In this document: piece by piece, positions 46,620-55,678 of the stretch | Position numbering within the stretch: the stretch's first letter is position 1 | Layout of the letters: each line of letters opens with the position of its first letter | DNA from: an uncultured Alistipes sp. | Lineage (GTDB): Bacteria; Bacteroidota; Bacteroidia; Bacteroidales; Rikenellaceae | NCBI GenBank assembly: GCA_944321175.1 | Contig: CALUKI010000022.1 | Span: forward strand, 48,357 to 112,356 | Length of the DNA: 64,000 nucleotides | Direction of reading: 5' to 3' | Translations under genes and position numbers: made by a program | Notes under the pieces: model-generated | The model's database searches: none | What the model saw: the letters and a program-made list of their open reading frames with translations, nothing else | Told to the model about the DNA's origin: nothing

Positions 46620-47656
46620 AGTTCGGATTTTAAAGTGAGTCCGCAAAGTTTGTAAAGGATGCGCGCACCGGTCGAGGCGTCGATCCGGCAATCGGGGCGG
46701 GGGACAACCTCCACGACATCGAACCCCACGATCCGGCGTCCCGACCGCACCACCTCCTCCAAAAGATAGACCGCCTGTCGGAAACTCAGGCCCCCGGCGA
46801 CGGGGGTTCCGGTGTGGGGGCAATATTCGACCGACAGGCCGTCGACATCGAAACTCACATAGACACATTGCGGCAGTTCCGCAACGATCCGGCGGCAGAG
46901 CATGCCCCAGGTATCCCCTTCGAAGAGCGCCGCCGACAGCATCGCATCGCTGTACATGCGGATACGGTCCGACGTCCGTGCGAGATCCGCTTCGGCATCG
47001 CAGAAATCCCGCACGCCCACTTCGACGATCCGTTCGACCTGCGGCACATCGCGCAGGACGTTATACATGATCGAAGCGTGGGAATATTCGAATCCTTCGT
47101 AGGCCGCCCGCAGGTCGCAGTGGGCATCGACATGAAGGATTCCGAATGTTCCGCCGCGCTCGCCAAGGGCGCGGATCAATCCGTAAGGCGTCGAATGGTC
47201 GCCGCCGACCAGTCCCACGATCTTTCCCTGCTGCAGCCATGTCCGCGCCTGGGTGCGGACGGCCTCGTTCATTTCGCGGCAGCCTTCGTTGATACGGCGG
47301 AGCCGGCGCGCAACGGGTTCGTCCTGAACCGACTCCCCCTCTTCGAGCCGTGCGATCACCCGTTCGGCCTCGGCACGCAGCCTGTGCGAACGCTCCAACA
47401 AGGTATAGTCGATATCGGCCGTTGCGATCCCCCGCCGCCAGGCGTCGGGCGCCGATTCGTCATAGAGATCGAGTTGCGTCGATGCCTCGATGATGGCGTC
47501 GGGAGCATCGGCCGTACCCGAGCCATAGGAGACCGTAACATCCCACGGTACCGATATGAGTATCAGCCGCGCCTCATCGGTCGTGAACGGCAATCCGAAA
47601 TAGGCCCCGTTGTCCACCCCCACTCCATTGGGATCGAAAACATCGATCGTATTCAT
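46616..47656 (-). CDS. Agmatinase/arginase family ureohydrolase
   Basis: This 346-residue enzyme has the binuclear Mn2+ site of ureohydrolases: VGGDHSTPYG, HVDAHCDLR and SFDVDGLSVEYCPHTGTPVAGG. All metal ligands are present. The usual D-P after the last aspartate pair is replaced by SV, as in a Bacteroidetes branch. Its substrate is therefore open: agmatine, which would give putrescine and urea, is the common annotation, but guanidinobutyrate or arginine are possible. The N-terminal extension (about 1-45, NTIDVFDPNGVGVDNGAYFGLPF) and the insert around 95-135 are longer than in Escherichia coli SpeB. First gene of the operon with nhaA (ATGA overlap), behind TATCTTTG. Confidence 0.85.
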   Translation of the reverse strand: MNTIDVFDPNGVGVDNGAYFGLPFTTDEARLILISVPWDVTVSYGSGTADAPDAIIEASTQLDLYDESAPDAWRRGIATADIDYTLLERSHRLRAEAERVIARLEEGESVQDEPVARRLRRINEGCREMNEAVRTQARTWLQQGKIVGLVGGDHSTPYGLIRALGERGGTFGILHVDAHCDLRAAYEGFEYSHASIMYNVLRDVPQVERIVEVGVRDFCDAEADLARTSDRIRMYSDAMLSAALFEGDTWGMLCRRIVAELPQCVYVSFDVDGLSVEYCPHTGTPVAGGLSFRQAVYLLEEVVRSGRRIVGFDVVEVVPRPDCRIDASTGARILYKLCGLTLKSEL

Positions 47657-47815
47657 AGCTTCATGCGCATCTTATGATTTCCCGTCTGCAAGCTCCGTAC
47701 CATTTGCCGTATCCGGAATCGGCCGACCCGACGGTTCGGGAGAGCGGACGAAGCGCAGAGCAGCCATTTCCATCGAGCGGCCTTTTCATGCAGGGCAAGA
47801 GGCCGGATCACGGGA

Positions 47816-47823
47816 CAAAGATA
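47816..47823 (-). promoter_or_regulatory. -7 box TATCTTTG of the ureohydrolase-nhaA operon
   Basis: The minus strand reads TATCTTTG, about 160 bp upstream of the ATG at 47656. It lies back-to-back with the plus-strand box at 47844-47851, separated by 20 bases, so the two promoters overlap. Confidence 0.6.
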
Positions 47824-47843
47824 CGAAATTCTCCAAATTTACT

Positions 47844-47851
47844 TACCTTTG
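47844..47851 (+). promoter_or_regulatory. -7 box TACCTTTG of pdxB
   Basis: TACCTTTG lies 24 bases before the GTG start of pdxB. The region upstream that would hold its -33 element contains the divergent minus-strand -7 box. Confidence 0.6.
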
Positions 47852-47875
47852 CCAAAGACTTAACGCACGCGGAAA

Positions 47876-48868
47876 GTGAAAATCATCATCGACGAAGCCA
47901 TACCTTATCTGCGCGGGGTGCTTGAACCTTACGCCGAAACGGTCTATCTTCCGGGACGGGCGATCGCTCCAGGCGACGTACACGATGCCGATGCACTGGT
48001 CATCCGCACCCGCACCCGCTGCGATGCGGCACTGCTCGACGGTTCCCGCGTGCGGTTCATCGCTACGGCGACCATCGGGTTCGACCATATCGATCTGGAC
48101 TATTGTCGGGAACGCCGCATCGACGTCGCGACGGCGGCCGGATGCAATGCACGGGGTGTGCTGCAATGGATGGGTGCCGTCCTGCACCATCTTGCCGTAC
48201 AGGGCGGCTGGAACCCTCCGGAGAAGAGTCTGGGCATAGTCGGGGCGGGGCATGTCGGCGAACTGGTCCGCCAATATGCCGCCGCATGGGGATTCCGCGT
48301 CGTTGCCTGCGATCCGCCCCGTGCCGCACGCGAGGGCGGAGATTTCGTCGATCTCGGCACATTGGTCCGGCAAAGCGACCTGATTGCCTTTCACACGCCG
48401 CTCGACGCTGCGACCCGCCACATGGTCGATGCGGCGTTGCTCGAAGTGATGAAGCCCGAAGCCATCGTCATCAATGCCTCGCGCGGCGAAGTCGTCGACG
48501 GCACGGCGCTCCTGCACAGCGGGCACCCCTACATTCTCGACGTATGGGAGCACGAACCCGACATCGACCGGCAGCTGCTTGCCGGCGCACTCCTCGCAAC
48601 CCCCCACATCGCCGGATACTCGGCACAGGGCAAGGCCAATGCGACGGCCGCAGCCGTACAGGCCCTCGCCCGCCACTTCGGGCTGTCGCTCACGGCGTGG
48701 TATCCGGAGGTGGCACCCTCGGCACCGCGTCCGATTTCATGGGAAGAGTTGTCGGCGACGATCGAATCGCATTACGACATCGCGGCAGAGAGCGCGACGC
48801 TCAAAAAGCATCCCGAACGTTTCGAGGAGCTGCGCAACGGTTATGCCTACCGGCGGGAGTACTTCTGA
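47876..48868 (+). CDS. pdxB: 4-phosphoerythronate dehydrogenase
   Basis: This 330-residue D-2-hydroxyacid dehydrogenase oxidises 4-phosphoerythronate in the DXP-dependent pyridoxal 5'-phosphate pathway. The start is GTG (MKIIIDEAIPYLRGVLEPYAETVYLPGRAI), the typical PdxB opening. The NAD-binding LGIVGAGHVGELVRQYAAAWGFRVVACDPP lies at about 117-146. Catalytic residues are visible in INASRGEVVDG (arginine), WEHEPDID (glutamate) and ATPHIAGYSAQGKANAT (histidine). The C-terminal PdxB dimerisation domain (about 255-330) is shorter than in Escherichia coli. A promoter box lies 24 bases upstream. Confidence 0.93.
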   Translation: MKIIIDEAIPYLRGVLEPYAETVYLPGRAIAPGDVHDADALVIRTRTRCDAALLDGSRVRFIATATIGFDHIDLDYCRERRIDVATAAGCNARGVLQWMGAVLHHLAVQGGWNPPEKSLGIVGAGHVGELVRQYAAAWGFRVVACDPPRAAREGGDFVDLGTLVRQSDLIAFHTPLDAATRHMVDAALLEVMKPEAIVINASRGEVVDGTALLHSGHPYILDVWEHEPDIDRQLLAGALLATPHIAGYSAQGKANATAAAVQALARHFGLSLTAWYPEVAPSAPRPISWEELSATIESHYDIAAESATLKKHPERFEELRNGYAYRREYF

Positions 48869-49142
48869 AAGTGCCGGCTTTCATCCCCGATCTACACTTT
48901 ACCCATTCAACAGCTCGCTGCGGACACAATCCGCACGACGTGTATGCCGCATACCGTATCCGGGCCGCCTGCCGGAACTCACAGCGGCACGGTGCGTCCT
49001 GCTTCAAGAGGTGCGGACCCGCACGGCGGCCGTCGCAAAACAGGCCGAAAAGAGAAGACCGCCCGCTCCCACGCACCGCACCGCAAACGGAGTACGGAAC
49101 ATATAAGACAAAGGGCACCTGCTGAAAATAGGCTTCCCGCTG

Positions 49143-49174
49143 TTTGGGTTATTCAGCTCCATTATCTATTTTTG
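49143..49174 (+). promoter_or_regulatory. Promoter of the LamG-glycerophosphodiesterase gene
   Basis: TTTG (49143-49146), a 20-base spacer and TATTTTTG (49167-49174) match the Bacteroidetes promoter fully, 33 bp before the ATG at 49208. The preceding stretch 48869-49142 holds nothing else I can identify. Confidence 0.75.
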
Positions 49175-49207
49175 TATGAATTTATACATTCCCCTAAACT
49201 ATTTACT

Positions 49208-51088
49208 ATGAAAAATCATCCTATTATTTGCAGAAAAGCACTGCCGGCCGTATTTGTGTTGCTCTGTTCAATCGCATGCTGCATCTCCTGCAGCAAAGAT
49301 GAAGACACTCCTCCCGAATACATTCCCCCGCAAGAGAGCAGCGCACCGGCACCGGAAGCCGATCTGCTCGACATCGTCTTCCACAATGACGGGACAGCCA
49401 AAGATGTCTCGGCGGCGAAAATCCCCGTAGAGACACTCTCCGGCACAGCCATGATGACCTACTATAATGACACCTACCAGCAATATGTCGCCCATTTCAG
49501 CCATACGCCGGGCTCATCGGTCAACGAGGGGTACTTCAAAGCCGACTATTCCGCCAACCAGAAGTTCATCAACGGGCTGGCCGACGGGCATTCGCTCGAA
49601 GTTCTTTTCAAGGTCGATTCCGAGTCGGACGGTACGGTTGAATGGAAGATGCTCAGTTCGATGTCATCGGGCGGCACCGGCTTTCTCATTTCGAAGGCCG
49701 AACGGGGTACGGAGCTGACCTTCCTGCCCAATGTCAGCACAACGGGCAAGTCGAATTACATATGGACAAAGAGCGGCATCACGCCCGAAGCCGGACGTTA
49801 CTACCACGCCGTCGGCGTCTGGAACAAGCAGGAGGGAAAGACCTACATCTATGTCGATGGCGAACTGAAGGGGACAATGGACGCCCCCGGCAATTTCGTC
49901 TATCCCTCCAAGACCACGAGTTACTGGTTCGGCATAGGCGTCGATGCCAGCCCCACATCGGGACAGAGCGCATGGAAAGGCGATGTAGCCATTGCCCGCA
50001 TTTACGACGCCCCGCTGACCGCATCCGAAGTCAGCGCATTGTGGAATAAAGTGAAGCGCACCCAAAATCCCGGTTCGGTCGAGATCAGCGGTCTGCTTTT
50101 CCTGCCCAGCTGCGAAGTAAGCAGCAACTATCGATATACGCTCTACGGGAAAGGGTTCGCTTCGGGCGACAAAATCAAGTTCGAATCGCTGACCGTCTCC
50201 GACCGGTCGTACACGCTCGACACGACCGTCTCTTCGGAATCGGTCTCCGTGCGTATTCCCGATTCATTCAGCTCCGACAGGTACCGTATGGTCCTGCTGC
50301 GCGGACAGACACAGTATCCGTTGGGCATTGCAGAATTCACATTCACCGAAAATCCCGTACAGCTCACAAAACCCCGCGTGATTGCACATCGGGGATTCCA
50401 CACCGAAGGTGCACCTGAAAATTCCATTGAAGCACTGGCTGCGGCCCAAGAGCTGGGAGTCTATGGTTCCGAACTCGATGTATGGATTACGTCCGACGGC
50501 CGTCTGGTCGTCAATCACGACAAGACATTCGAGGGAGACAGCCATGTTATCGAGAACTCCACCTACGACCAGATCAAGAATCTCACGCTCAGCAACGGCG
50601 AAAAAGTGCCTACACTTGATGATTTCCTCGAACAGGCGGCCAAGAGTACGACAACGAAATTGATCGTCGAGATTAAACGGCACAGTTCCGCCGCCAACAA
50701 TGAACGCGCAGCGGATGCGGTTGTCGCACTGGTCAAACAGGCGGGACTTACCGACCGTGTAGAGTATATATGTTTTGACTATGCCACCTGCAAACGGCTC
50801 GTTGCGGCGCTGCCCGACGCAACGGTGGGATACCTCAACGGCGACCAGGCTCCTGCCACCGTACAGAAAGACGGCATCAGGAGCATCGCCTACAACTATT
50901 CGATCATCTCCGTACGGCCGGACTGGATCCGCGAAGCACATGACAACGGGATGGTCATCAATACATGGACGGTCAATGCCGAAACGGACATGATGAAATG
51001 TATCGCCCTGAACATCGACTTCGTCACGACCAATTATCCCCGCACACTCAAGGAGTTGCTGACCAAGACCTTTGTTTCGGCCGAATAA
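49208..51088 (+). CDS. Lipoprotein with LamG-like domain and glycerophosphodiester phosphodiesterase domain
   Basis: This 626-residue protein has a lipoprotein signal (CCISCSKDEDTPP, cysteine about 28). Residues about 50-245 form a LamG/concanavalin-like domain: SLEVLFKVDSESDGTVEWKML, TYIYVDGELKGTMDAPGNF and DVAIARIYDAPLTASEVSALW, the classical LamG3 ending. About 255-375 is an Ig/IPT-like linker (YTLYGKGFASGDKIKF). The C-terminal GDPD domain (about 390-620) begins RVIAHRGFHTEGAPENSIEA with ELDVWITSDGRLVVNHD and LIVEIKRH, so the catalytic histidines and Ca2+ ligands are present. It should release sn-glycerol 3-phosphate from glycerophosphodiesters at the cell surface, with the LamG domain binding a glycan. 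The start at 49208 follows a full promoter. Confidence 0.9.
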   Translation: MKNHPIICRKALPAVFVLLCSIACCISCSKDEDTPPEYIPPQESSAPAPEADLLDIVFHNDGTAKDVSAAKIPVETLSGTAMMTYYNDTYQQYVAHFSHTPGSSVNEGYFKADYSANQKFINGLADGHSLEVLFKVDSESDGTVEWKMLSSMSSGGTGFLISKAERGTELTFLPNVSTTGKSNYIWTKSGITPEAGRYYHAVGVWNKQEGKTYIYVDGELKGTMDAPGNFVYPSKTTSYWFGIGVDASPTSGQSAWKGDVAIARIYDAPLTASEVSALWNKVKRTQNPGSVEISGLLFLPSCEVSSNYRYTLYGKGFASGDKIKFESLTVSDRSYTLDTTVSSESVSVRIPDSFSSDRYRMVLLRGQTQYPLGIAEFTFTENPVQLTKPRVIAHRGFHTEGAPENSIEALAAAQELGVYGSELDVWITSDGRLVVNHDKTFEGDSHVIENSTYDQIKNLTLSNGEKVPTLDDFLEQAAKSTTTKLIVEIKRHSSAANNERAADAVVALVKQAGLTDRVEYICFDYATCKRLVAALPDATVGYLNGDQAPATVQKDGIRSIAYNYSIISVRPDWIREAHDNGMVINTWTVNAETDMMKCIALNIDFVTTNYPRTLKELLTKTFVSAE

Positions 51089-51107
51089 ACGGCTGACATC
51101 ATCCTAA

Positions 51108-51157
51108 GGAGACGAGGAGGCCGCCTTCCGTAAAGGGAAGGCGGCCTCCTCGTCTCC
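51108..51157. terminator. Bidirectional terminator-type hairpin, 22-bp perfect stem
   Basis: Arms 51108-51129 and 51136-51157 are exact complements with a six-base loop. The hairpin lies 19 bp past the phosphodiesterase stop and 14 bp past the convergent efflux gene stop, so it can serve both transcripts. It has no U-tract on either strand. Confidence 0.75.
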
Positions 51158-51170
51158 TGCGCATGCCCGC

Positions 51171-52571
51171 TCATTCGCTCCGTTCGACGCCCCAGCCGCC
51201 GCCGAGCGCCTTGTACAGATTGACCAGAGCCAGATACTCGTCGCGCACGGCATTGCTCAGACCGATCTGCGCATCGAAATAGTTGCGCTGGGCATCCAGG
51301 ACGTCAAGGTAGTTGATCACGCCATTGAAATACTGCAGCTGCGCCAGTTCCACATATTTTTGTGCTGCCTGCTGCAGATCCCGTTTCAGCGAAGCCGCCG
51401 AGCGGACATTGCTGTAGGAGACCACCGCGTCGTTCACTTCGCGGAAGGCCTCCAGCACCTTCTGCTCATAATTCAACCGCGCCTCTTCGCATGCGGCAAC
51501 CGCAGCATGATGACGGGCTTTTTTCTTGCCGAAGGAGAAGAGCGGCGAAACCAGCCCGCCCTGCAGATAAGAGAAGGGCGACGAAAAAAGTCCGGCGAAT
51601 TCACCATTCTCCCAACCGCCCACGAATTCGAACGTTATGCGCGGAAACCGATCGGCATAGGCCACACCCAGCGCAGCCTCGGCAGCCCGGAGATCCTGTT
51701 CGCTCTGCCGCAGATCGGGACGGCGTTTCAACAGCTCCGAAGGCAGGCCGACAGGAAACTCTTCGGGCAAATGCGACTGCCACTCCATCGTCTGCCGGTT
51801 GATCCGCATCGAGGGATACTCTCCGGCCAGCACGGCGATCTGGTGCTCCTTGAGAGCGATCTGGCTTTCAAGTCCCGGAATGAGCGTCGCCGTACTTGCA
51901 AGTTCCACCTTCGCCTGCTGGAGCGCCGTTTCGGAGGTCAGGCCGCCCTCGAAGCGCAGCCGTGCCTGCCGGACACCCTCCTTGCGCGTAGCCAACGTCC
52001 GCCGCACGATCGCCAGCTCCTGATCCAGTGCAACCAGTTCGTAATAGGCTGTTGCCACCTCGGCAACCAACGTCATCTGCATGGCCCGCTGCGCCTCGAC
52101 CGATGACAGGTATTCGGCCGCAGCCTGCCGGTTGGCCCACCGCAGATTGCCCCACAGGTCCAGCTCCCAGGCAAGACGTGCCTTGGCGCCGATCTCCGGA
52201 TCGTCCGTTGCAGGGGACCCCTTGTAGTCGTTGTGTTCCGTTTCGGCATACATACTTCCCGTGATCGAGGGCAGCCGGTCGGCCTTTGCAGAGCGGCTCA
52301 GCGCCTGCATGCGTTGTACGCGCGCCGAAGCCATCAGCAGATCCTTGTTGTAGGCCAGCGTCCTTTCAATCAACGCCGTAAGCGTCGAATCGGTATAGAT
52401 GTTCCACCATGCAAGATCGGCCAGCGTCAGCGAATCGGCTTTGCCCTGCACGATTTCGGACGGCAGCTTCAGGTCGGGACTCTTGATCTGGCGCCGCCCC
52501 ACCATGCATGAAGTGCAAAACAGCGTGATGCCGAGCAGTACGGCCCCGCAAAGCAGATTATTTCGTTTCAT
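51171..52571 (-). CDS. RND efflux outer-membrane lipoprotein (NodT/OprM family)
   Basis: This 466-residue protein is the TolC-like channel of a tripartite pump. It has a lipoprotein signal (LFCTSCMVGRR, cysteine about 22) and the two repeated OEP domains. WNIYTDSTLTALIERTLAYNKDLLMASARVQRM opens the first, and LLKRRPDLRQSEQDLRAAEAALGVAYADRFPRI opens the second. The ATG at 52571 is preferred to an in-frame GTG at 52580. Its first 14 bases overlap the end of the pump gene, and the transcript ends at a large hairpin. Length is normal. Confidence 0.95.
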   Translation of the reverse strand: MKRNNLLCGAVLLGITLFCTSCMVGRRQIKSPDLKLPSEIVQGKADSLTLADLAWWNIYTDSTLTALIERTLAYNKDLLMASARVQRMQALSRSAKADRLPSITGSMYAETEHNDYKGSPATDDPEIGAKARLAWELDLWGNLRWANRQAAAEYLSSVEAQRAMQMTLVAEVATAYYELVALDQELAIVRRTLATRKEGVRQARLRFEGGLTSETALQQAKVELASTATLIPGLESQIALKEHQIAVLAGEYPSMRINRQTMEWQSHLPEEFPVGLPSELLKRRPDLRQSEQDLRAAEAALGVAYADRFPRITFEFVGGWENGEFAGLFSSPFSYLQGGLVSPLFSFGKKKARHHAAVAACEEARLNYEQKVLEAFREVNDAVVSYSNVRSAASLKRDLQQAAQKYVELAQLQYFNGVINYLDVLDAQRNYFDAQIGLSNAVRDEYLALVNLYKALGGGWGVERSE

Positions 52572-55500
52572 GGTTTGCACGATTGAATTTGGCTTTGATG
52601 CGATATACCCACACGAAGAAGAAGGGGACGAAGACGATACCGATCGAAATGGCGACGAGCATGCCGAAGAAGACGCCCGTACCGATTCCCTGACGGCTTG
52701 CCGATCCGGGGCCCGAAGCGAATACGAGCGGCAGCATACCCAGGATGAAGGCCAGCGAAGTCATGACAATCGGGCGGAAACGCAACCGTGCGGCATGGAG
52801 AGCCGATTCGACCAGATCGCCGCCGCGATCGACCATCTCTTTGGCGAACTCGACGATCAGAATGGCATTCTTGGCCACCAGACCGATCAACATGACCAGT
52901 CCGATCTGGAAATAGATGTTGTTTTCCAACCCGCAGATCCAGTTTCCCACATAGGCGCCCAAGCCGGCAATCGGCAGCGACAGGATGACGGCGATCGGGA
53001 CGGACCAGCTTTCGTACTGCGCCGCAAGGAAGAGGAAGACGAAAAGGAAGGCCAGAGCCAGCACATAACCCGTCTGACCGCTGGCATGCTTCTCCTGATA
53101 GGAGAGGCCGCTCCACTCCACGCCGATATTTTCGGGCAGATGCCGGCGGACAATCTGTTCCAGCACAGCCATCGCCTGCCCCGAACTGTATCCGTGCGCC
53201 GCCTCGCCGGAAATGGTTGCGGCATTGAACATGTTGAACCGGCGGATGGTTCCCGGCCCCGTCGTATAATGGGTCGTGCCGAGCGCCGTAACGGGAATCA
53301 TCGCTCCGCCGTTCCCCCGTACATAGAAGAGGTCGAGGTTGCTCTGGTGCGCCCGATAGGGGGCTTCGGCTTGAATATAGACGCGATAGATGCGGTTGAA
53401 CATGTTGAAGTCGTTGACATAGACCGACCCCGTAAAGGTTTTCAGTGCCGAGAAGATATCCGACATCGGGACACCCAGCAACTGCGCCTTGTCCCGGTCC
53501 ACATCGTAATACAGCTGCGGAATGTCACTCTGCATCGACGTGGAGAGCCCGGCCAGTTCGGGACGCCGCTGGGCATAATACATCAGCGTATCGACCGCAC
53601 GCTGCAGATCGGCATATGCAAGATCGCCGCGCGCTTCGAGAACCATTTCGAAACCGCCCGACGTACCCAAGCCGGGGATAACGGCCGGCGAGCTGAGATA
53701 GACCTTGCTTTCGGGATACTTCGACAGCTCCGTGCGCACCTGCGCCATCAGGTCGTCGATACTCTCCGATTTCCGCTCGCCCCAAGGCTTCAGAATCACC
53801 GTAAGCTGGCTGTGAGCCTGATTGCTGCCCAGACGCGGCGACGAACCCGTTACATTGAGGACATACTCCACATCGGGCAGCCCCATCAGATAGGCCATTG
53901 CCCGATCCGTCACGCGACGTGTACGTTCCAGCGTAGCGCCTTCGGGCAGCTCCAGTTCGACGGTAAAATAGCCTTGGTCCTCTTTGGGCATGAAACTTTG
54001 CGGCATGAGCTGGTTCATCACCCAGATACCGATCAACAGGATGCCAAAAGCCGCAAACATGCGCCGCGAATGGCGCAGGCTGGAGCGGATGGCCCGTTGA
54101 TAGGTCGTATTTCCCTGCCGCAGCCAGAAGTTGATCTTTCGGAAAAGTTTCGGTTTGCGGCGGCCATTGTCGGGACGCAGCACATAGGCACACATCGCAG
54201 GGCTGAGCGTCAGGGCCACGATGGTCGAGATGATGACCGAGACGGCGATCGTAATCGTGAACTGCCGGTACAGCTGGCCCGTAATACCTGCGAGGAAGCT
54301 CACGGGGACGAACACGGCGCACAGCACCAGCGACATGGCGATCAGCGCCCCGCTCAACGACGACATGGCCTTTTTGGCGGCTTCGTAGGGGGAGAGGCCC
54401 TCCTGCTCCATAAGGCGGTCCACGTTCTCCACCACCACGATGGCATCATCCACGACGATGCCGATGGCCAGGATCAGACCCAGCAGGGTCATCATGTTGA
54501 GCGAGAAGCCGAAGACGAGCATCACGCCGAAAGTACCGATCAGCGAGATCGGTACGGCGATGATCGGAATCAACGTCGCCCGCCAGCTCTGCAGCGAAAG
54601 ATAGACGACGAGAATCACCAGCAGCAGCGCCTCGAACAGCGTCCGATAGACGTGATGAATCGATTCGGAGATATAGGTGGTCATGTCGAACGGGATCTCG
54701 TAGGAGATTCCTTCGGGGAAGTTGCGGCTGATCTCCTTCATCGCCTCCTTGACCAGGTCGGCCACCTCCATTGCATTTGCGCCGGGCAGCATGTTGATGT
54801 TGAGCACGGCGGCATTCCCGCCGTTGATACCGCTCTCGGTGTTGTAGGAGGAGGCTTCGAGCGATACACGCGCCACATCGCGGAGGCGGATGATCGAACC
54901 GTCGGAGTTGGCCCGCACGACAATGTCCTCGAACTGGCTTACCGACGCCAGACGTCCCTGTGCCGTAATGGGAATCGTCACATCGAGATCGGTCATGGGC
55001 TGCTGCCCCAACACGCCGGCGGCCGATTCACGGTTCTGGTCCTTGAGAGCCTTCTGCAGATCCTGCACGGTCAGCCCCAAATTGGCCAGACGGTCGGGCT
55101 GCACCCAAATCTGCATGGCATAATAGCGCGAACCGACATTCGAGACGCGGCCCACGCCCGGAACACGCCGCAGCATATCGACGACGTTGAGCGTGGCGTA
55201 ATTGCTCAGATAGATCTCGTCGAACTTCGGGTCCGACGACAACAGCGTAATCGTCAACAACTTGCTCGACGCCTCTTTCTCGACCGAGATGCCGTTCTGC
55301 ACCACTTCGGCCGGCAGACGCGCCTCAGCGAGTTTCACACGGTTCTGTATCTCGACGGCCGCCAGATCGGCGTCGGTATCGATATCAAACGTGATCGTAG
55401 CCGTAAAGCCGCCCGAATTGGTCGATGACGACTCCATGTAGAGCATGCCGGGGGCACCGTTGAGCTCCTGCTCGATCGGAGTAGCGACGGCCTGCGTTAC

Positions 55501-55671
55501 GGTCTGGGCGCTGGCACCCGGATAGGACGCGGTCACCTTGACGACCGGCGGCACGATCTTGGGATATTGGTCGATGGGCAACAGCACCAGACCGATGATG
55601 CCGACGATGACGATGATGACCGAAAGGACGGTCGAAAAGACCGGTCGGTCGATAAAGAAATCGCTCTTCAT
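52558..55671 (-). CDS. RND efflux pump, inner-membrane transporter (AcrB/HAE1 family)
   Basis: This 1037-residue protein is a proton-driven multidrug exporter. MKSDFFIDRPVFSTVLSVIIVIVGIIGL is the typical first transmembrane helix. LGLILAIGIVVDDAIVVVENVDRLMEQEGLSPYEAAKKAM contains the proton-relay aspartate pair in transmembrane helix 4. The C-terminal half has GLVAKNAILIVEFAKEMVDRGGDLVESALHAARLRFRPIVMTSLAFILGMLPL and twelve helices overall. The large periplasmic porter loops are intact. The start at 55671 is chosen because the nine extra residues upstream run into the adaptor gene. It lies 7 bp after the adaptor stop. Substrates are unknown. Confidence 0.97.
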   Translation of the reverse strand: MKSDFFIDRPVFSTVLSVIIVIVGIIGLVLLPIDQYPKIVPPVVKVTASYPGASAQTVTQAVATPIEQELNGAPGMLYMESSSTNSGGFTATITFDIDTDADLAAVEIQNRVKLAEARLPAEVVQNGISVEKEASSKLLTITLLSSDPKFDEIYLSNYATLNVVDMLRRVPGVGRVSNVGSRYYAMQIWVQPDRLANLGLTVQDLQKALKDQNRESAAGVLGQQPMTDLDVTIPITAQGRLASVSQFEDIVVRANSDGSIIRLRDVARVSLEASSYNTESGINGGNAAVLNINMLPGANAMEVADLVKEAMKEISRNFPEGISYEIPFDMTTYISESIHHVYRTLFEALLLVILVVYLSLQSWRATLIPIIAVPISLIGTFGVMLVFGFSLNMMTLLGLILAIGIVVDDAIVVVENVDRLMEQEGLSPYEAAKKAMSSLSGALIAMSLVLCAVFVPVSFLAGITGQLYRQFTITIAVSVIISTIVALTLSPAMCAYVLRPDNGRRKPKLFRKINFWLRQGNTTYQRAIRSSLRHSRRMFAAFGILLIGIWVMNQLMPQSFMPKEDQGYFTVELELPEGATLERTRRVTDRAMAYLMGLPDVEYVLNVTGSSPRLGSNQAHSQLTVILKPWGERKSESIDDLMAQVRTELSKYPESKVYLSSPAVIPGLGTSGGFEMVLEARGDLAYADLQRAVDTLMYYAQRRPELAGLSTSMQSDIPQLYYDVDRDKAQLLGVPMSDIFSALKTFTGSVYVNDFNMFNRIYRVYIQAEAPYRAHQSNLDLFYVRGNGGAMIPVTALGTTHYTTGPGTIRRFNMFNAATISGEAAHGYSSGQAMAVLEQIVRRHLPENIGVEWSGLSYQEKHASGQTGYVLALAFLFVFLFLAAQYESWSVPIAVILSLPIAGLGAYVGNWICGLENNIYFQIGLVMLIGLVAKNAILIVEFAKEMVDRGGDLVESALHAARLRFRPIVMTSLAFILGMLPLVFASGPGSASRQGIGTGVFFGMLVAISIGIVFVPFFFVWVYRIKAKFNRANHETK

Positions 55672-55678
55672 AGGCAGT

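Noticed and set aside
48944..49207. N-terminal extension of the glycerophosphodiesterase by 88 residues
   Set aside because: A complete promoter lies inside the extension, and the signal peptide starts at 49208.
52399..55428. 1009-codon plus-strand frame opposite the RND pump
   Set aside because: It is a shadow of the pump gene; the pump assignment is certain.
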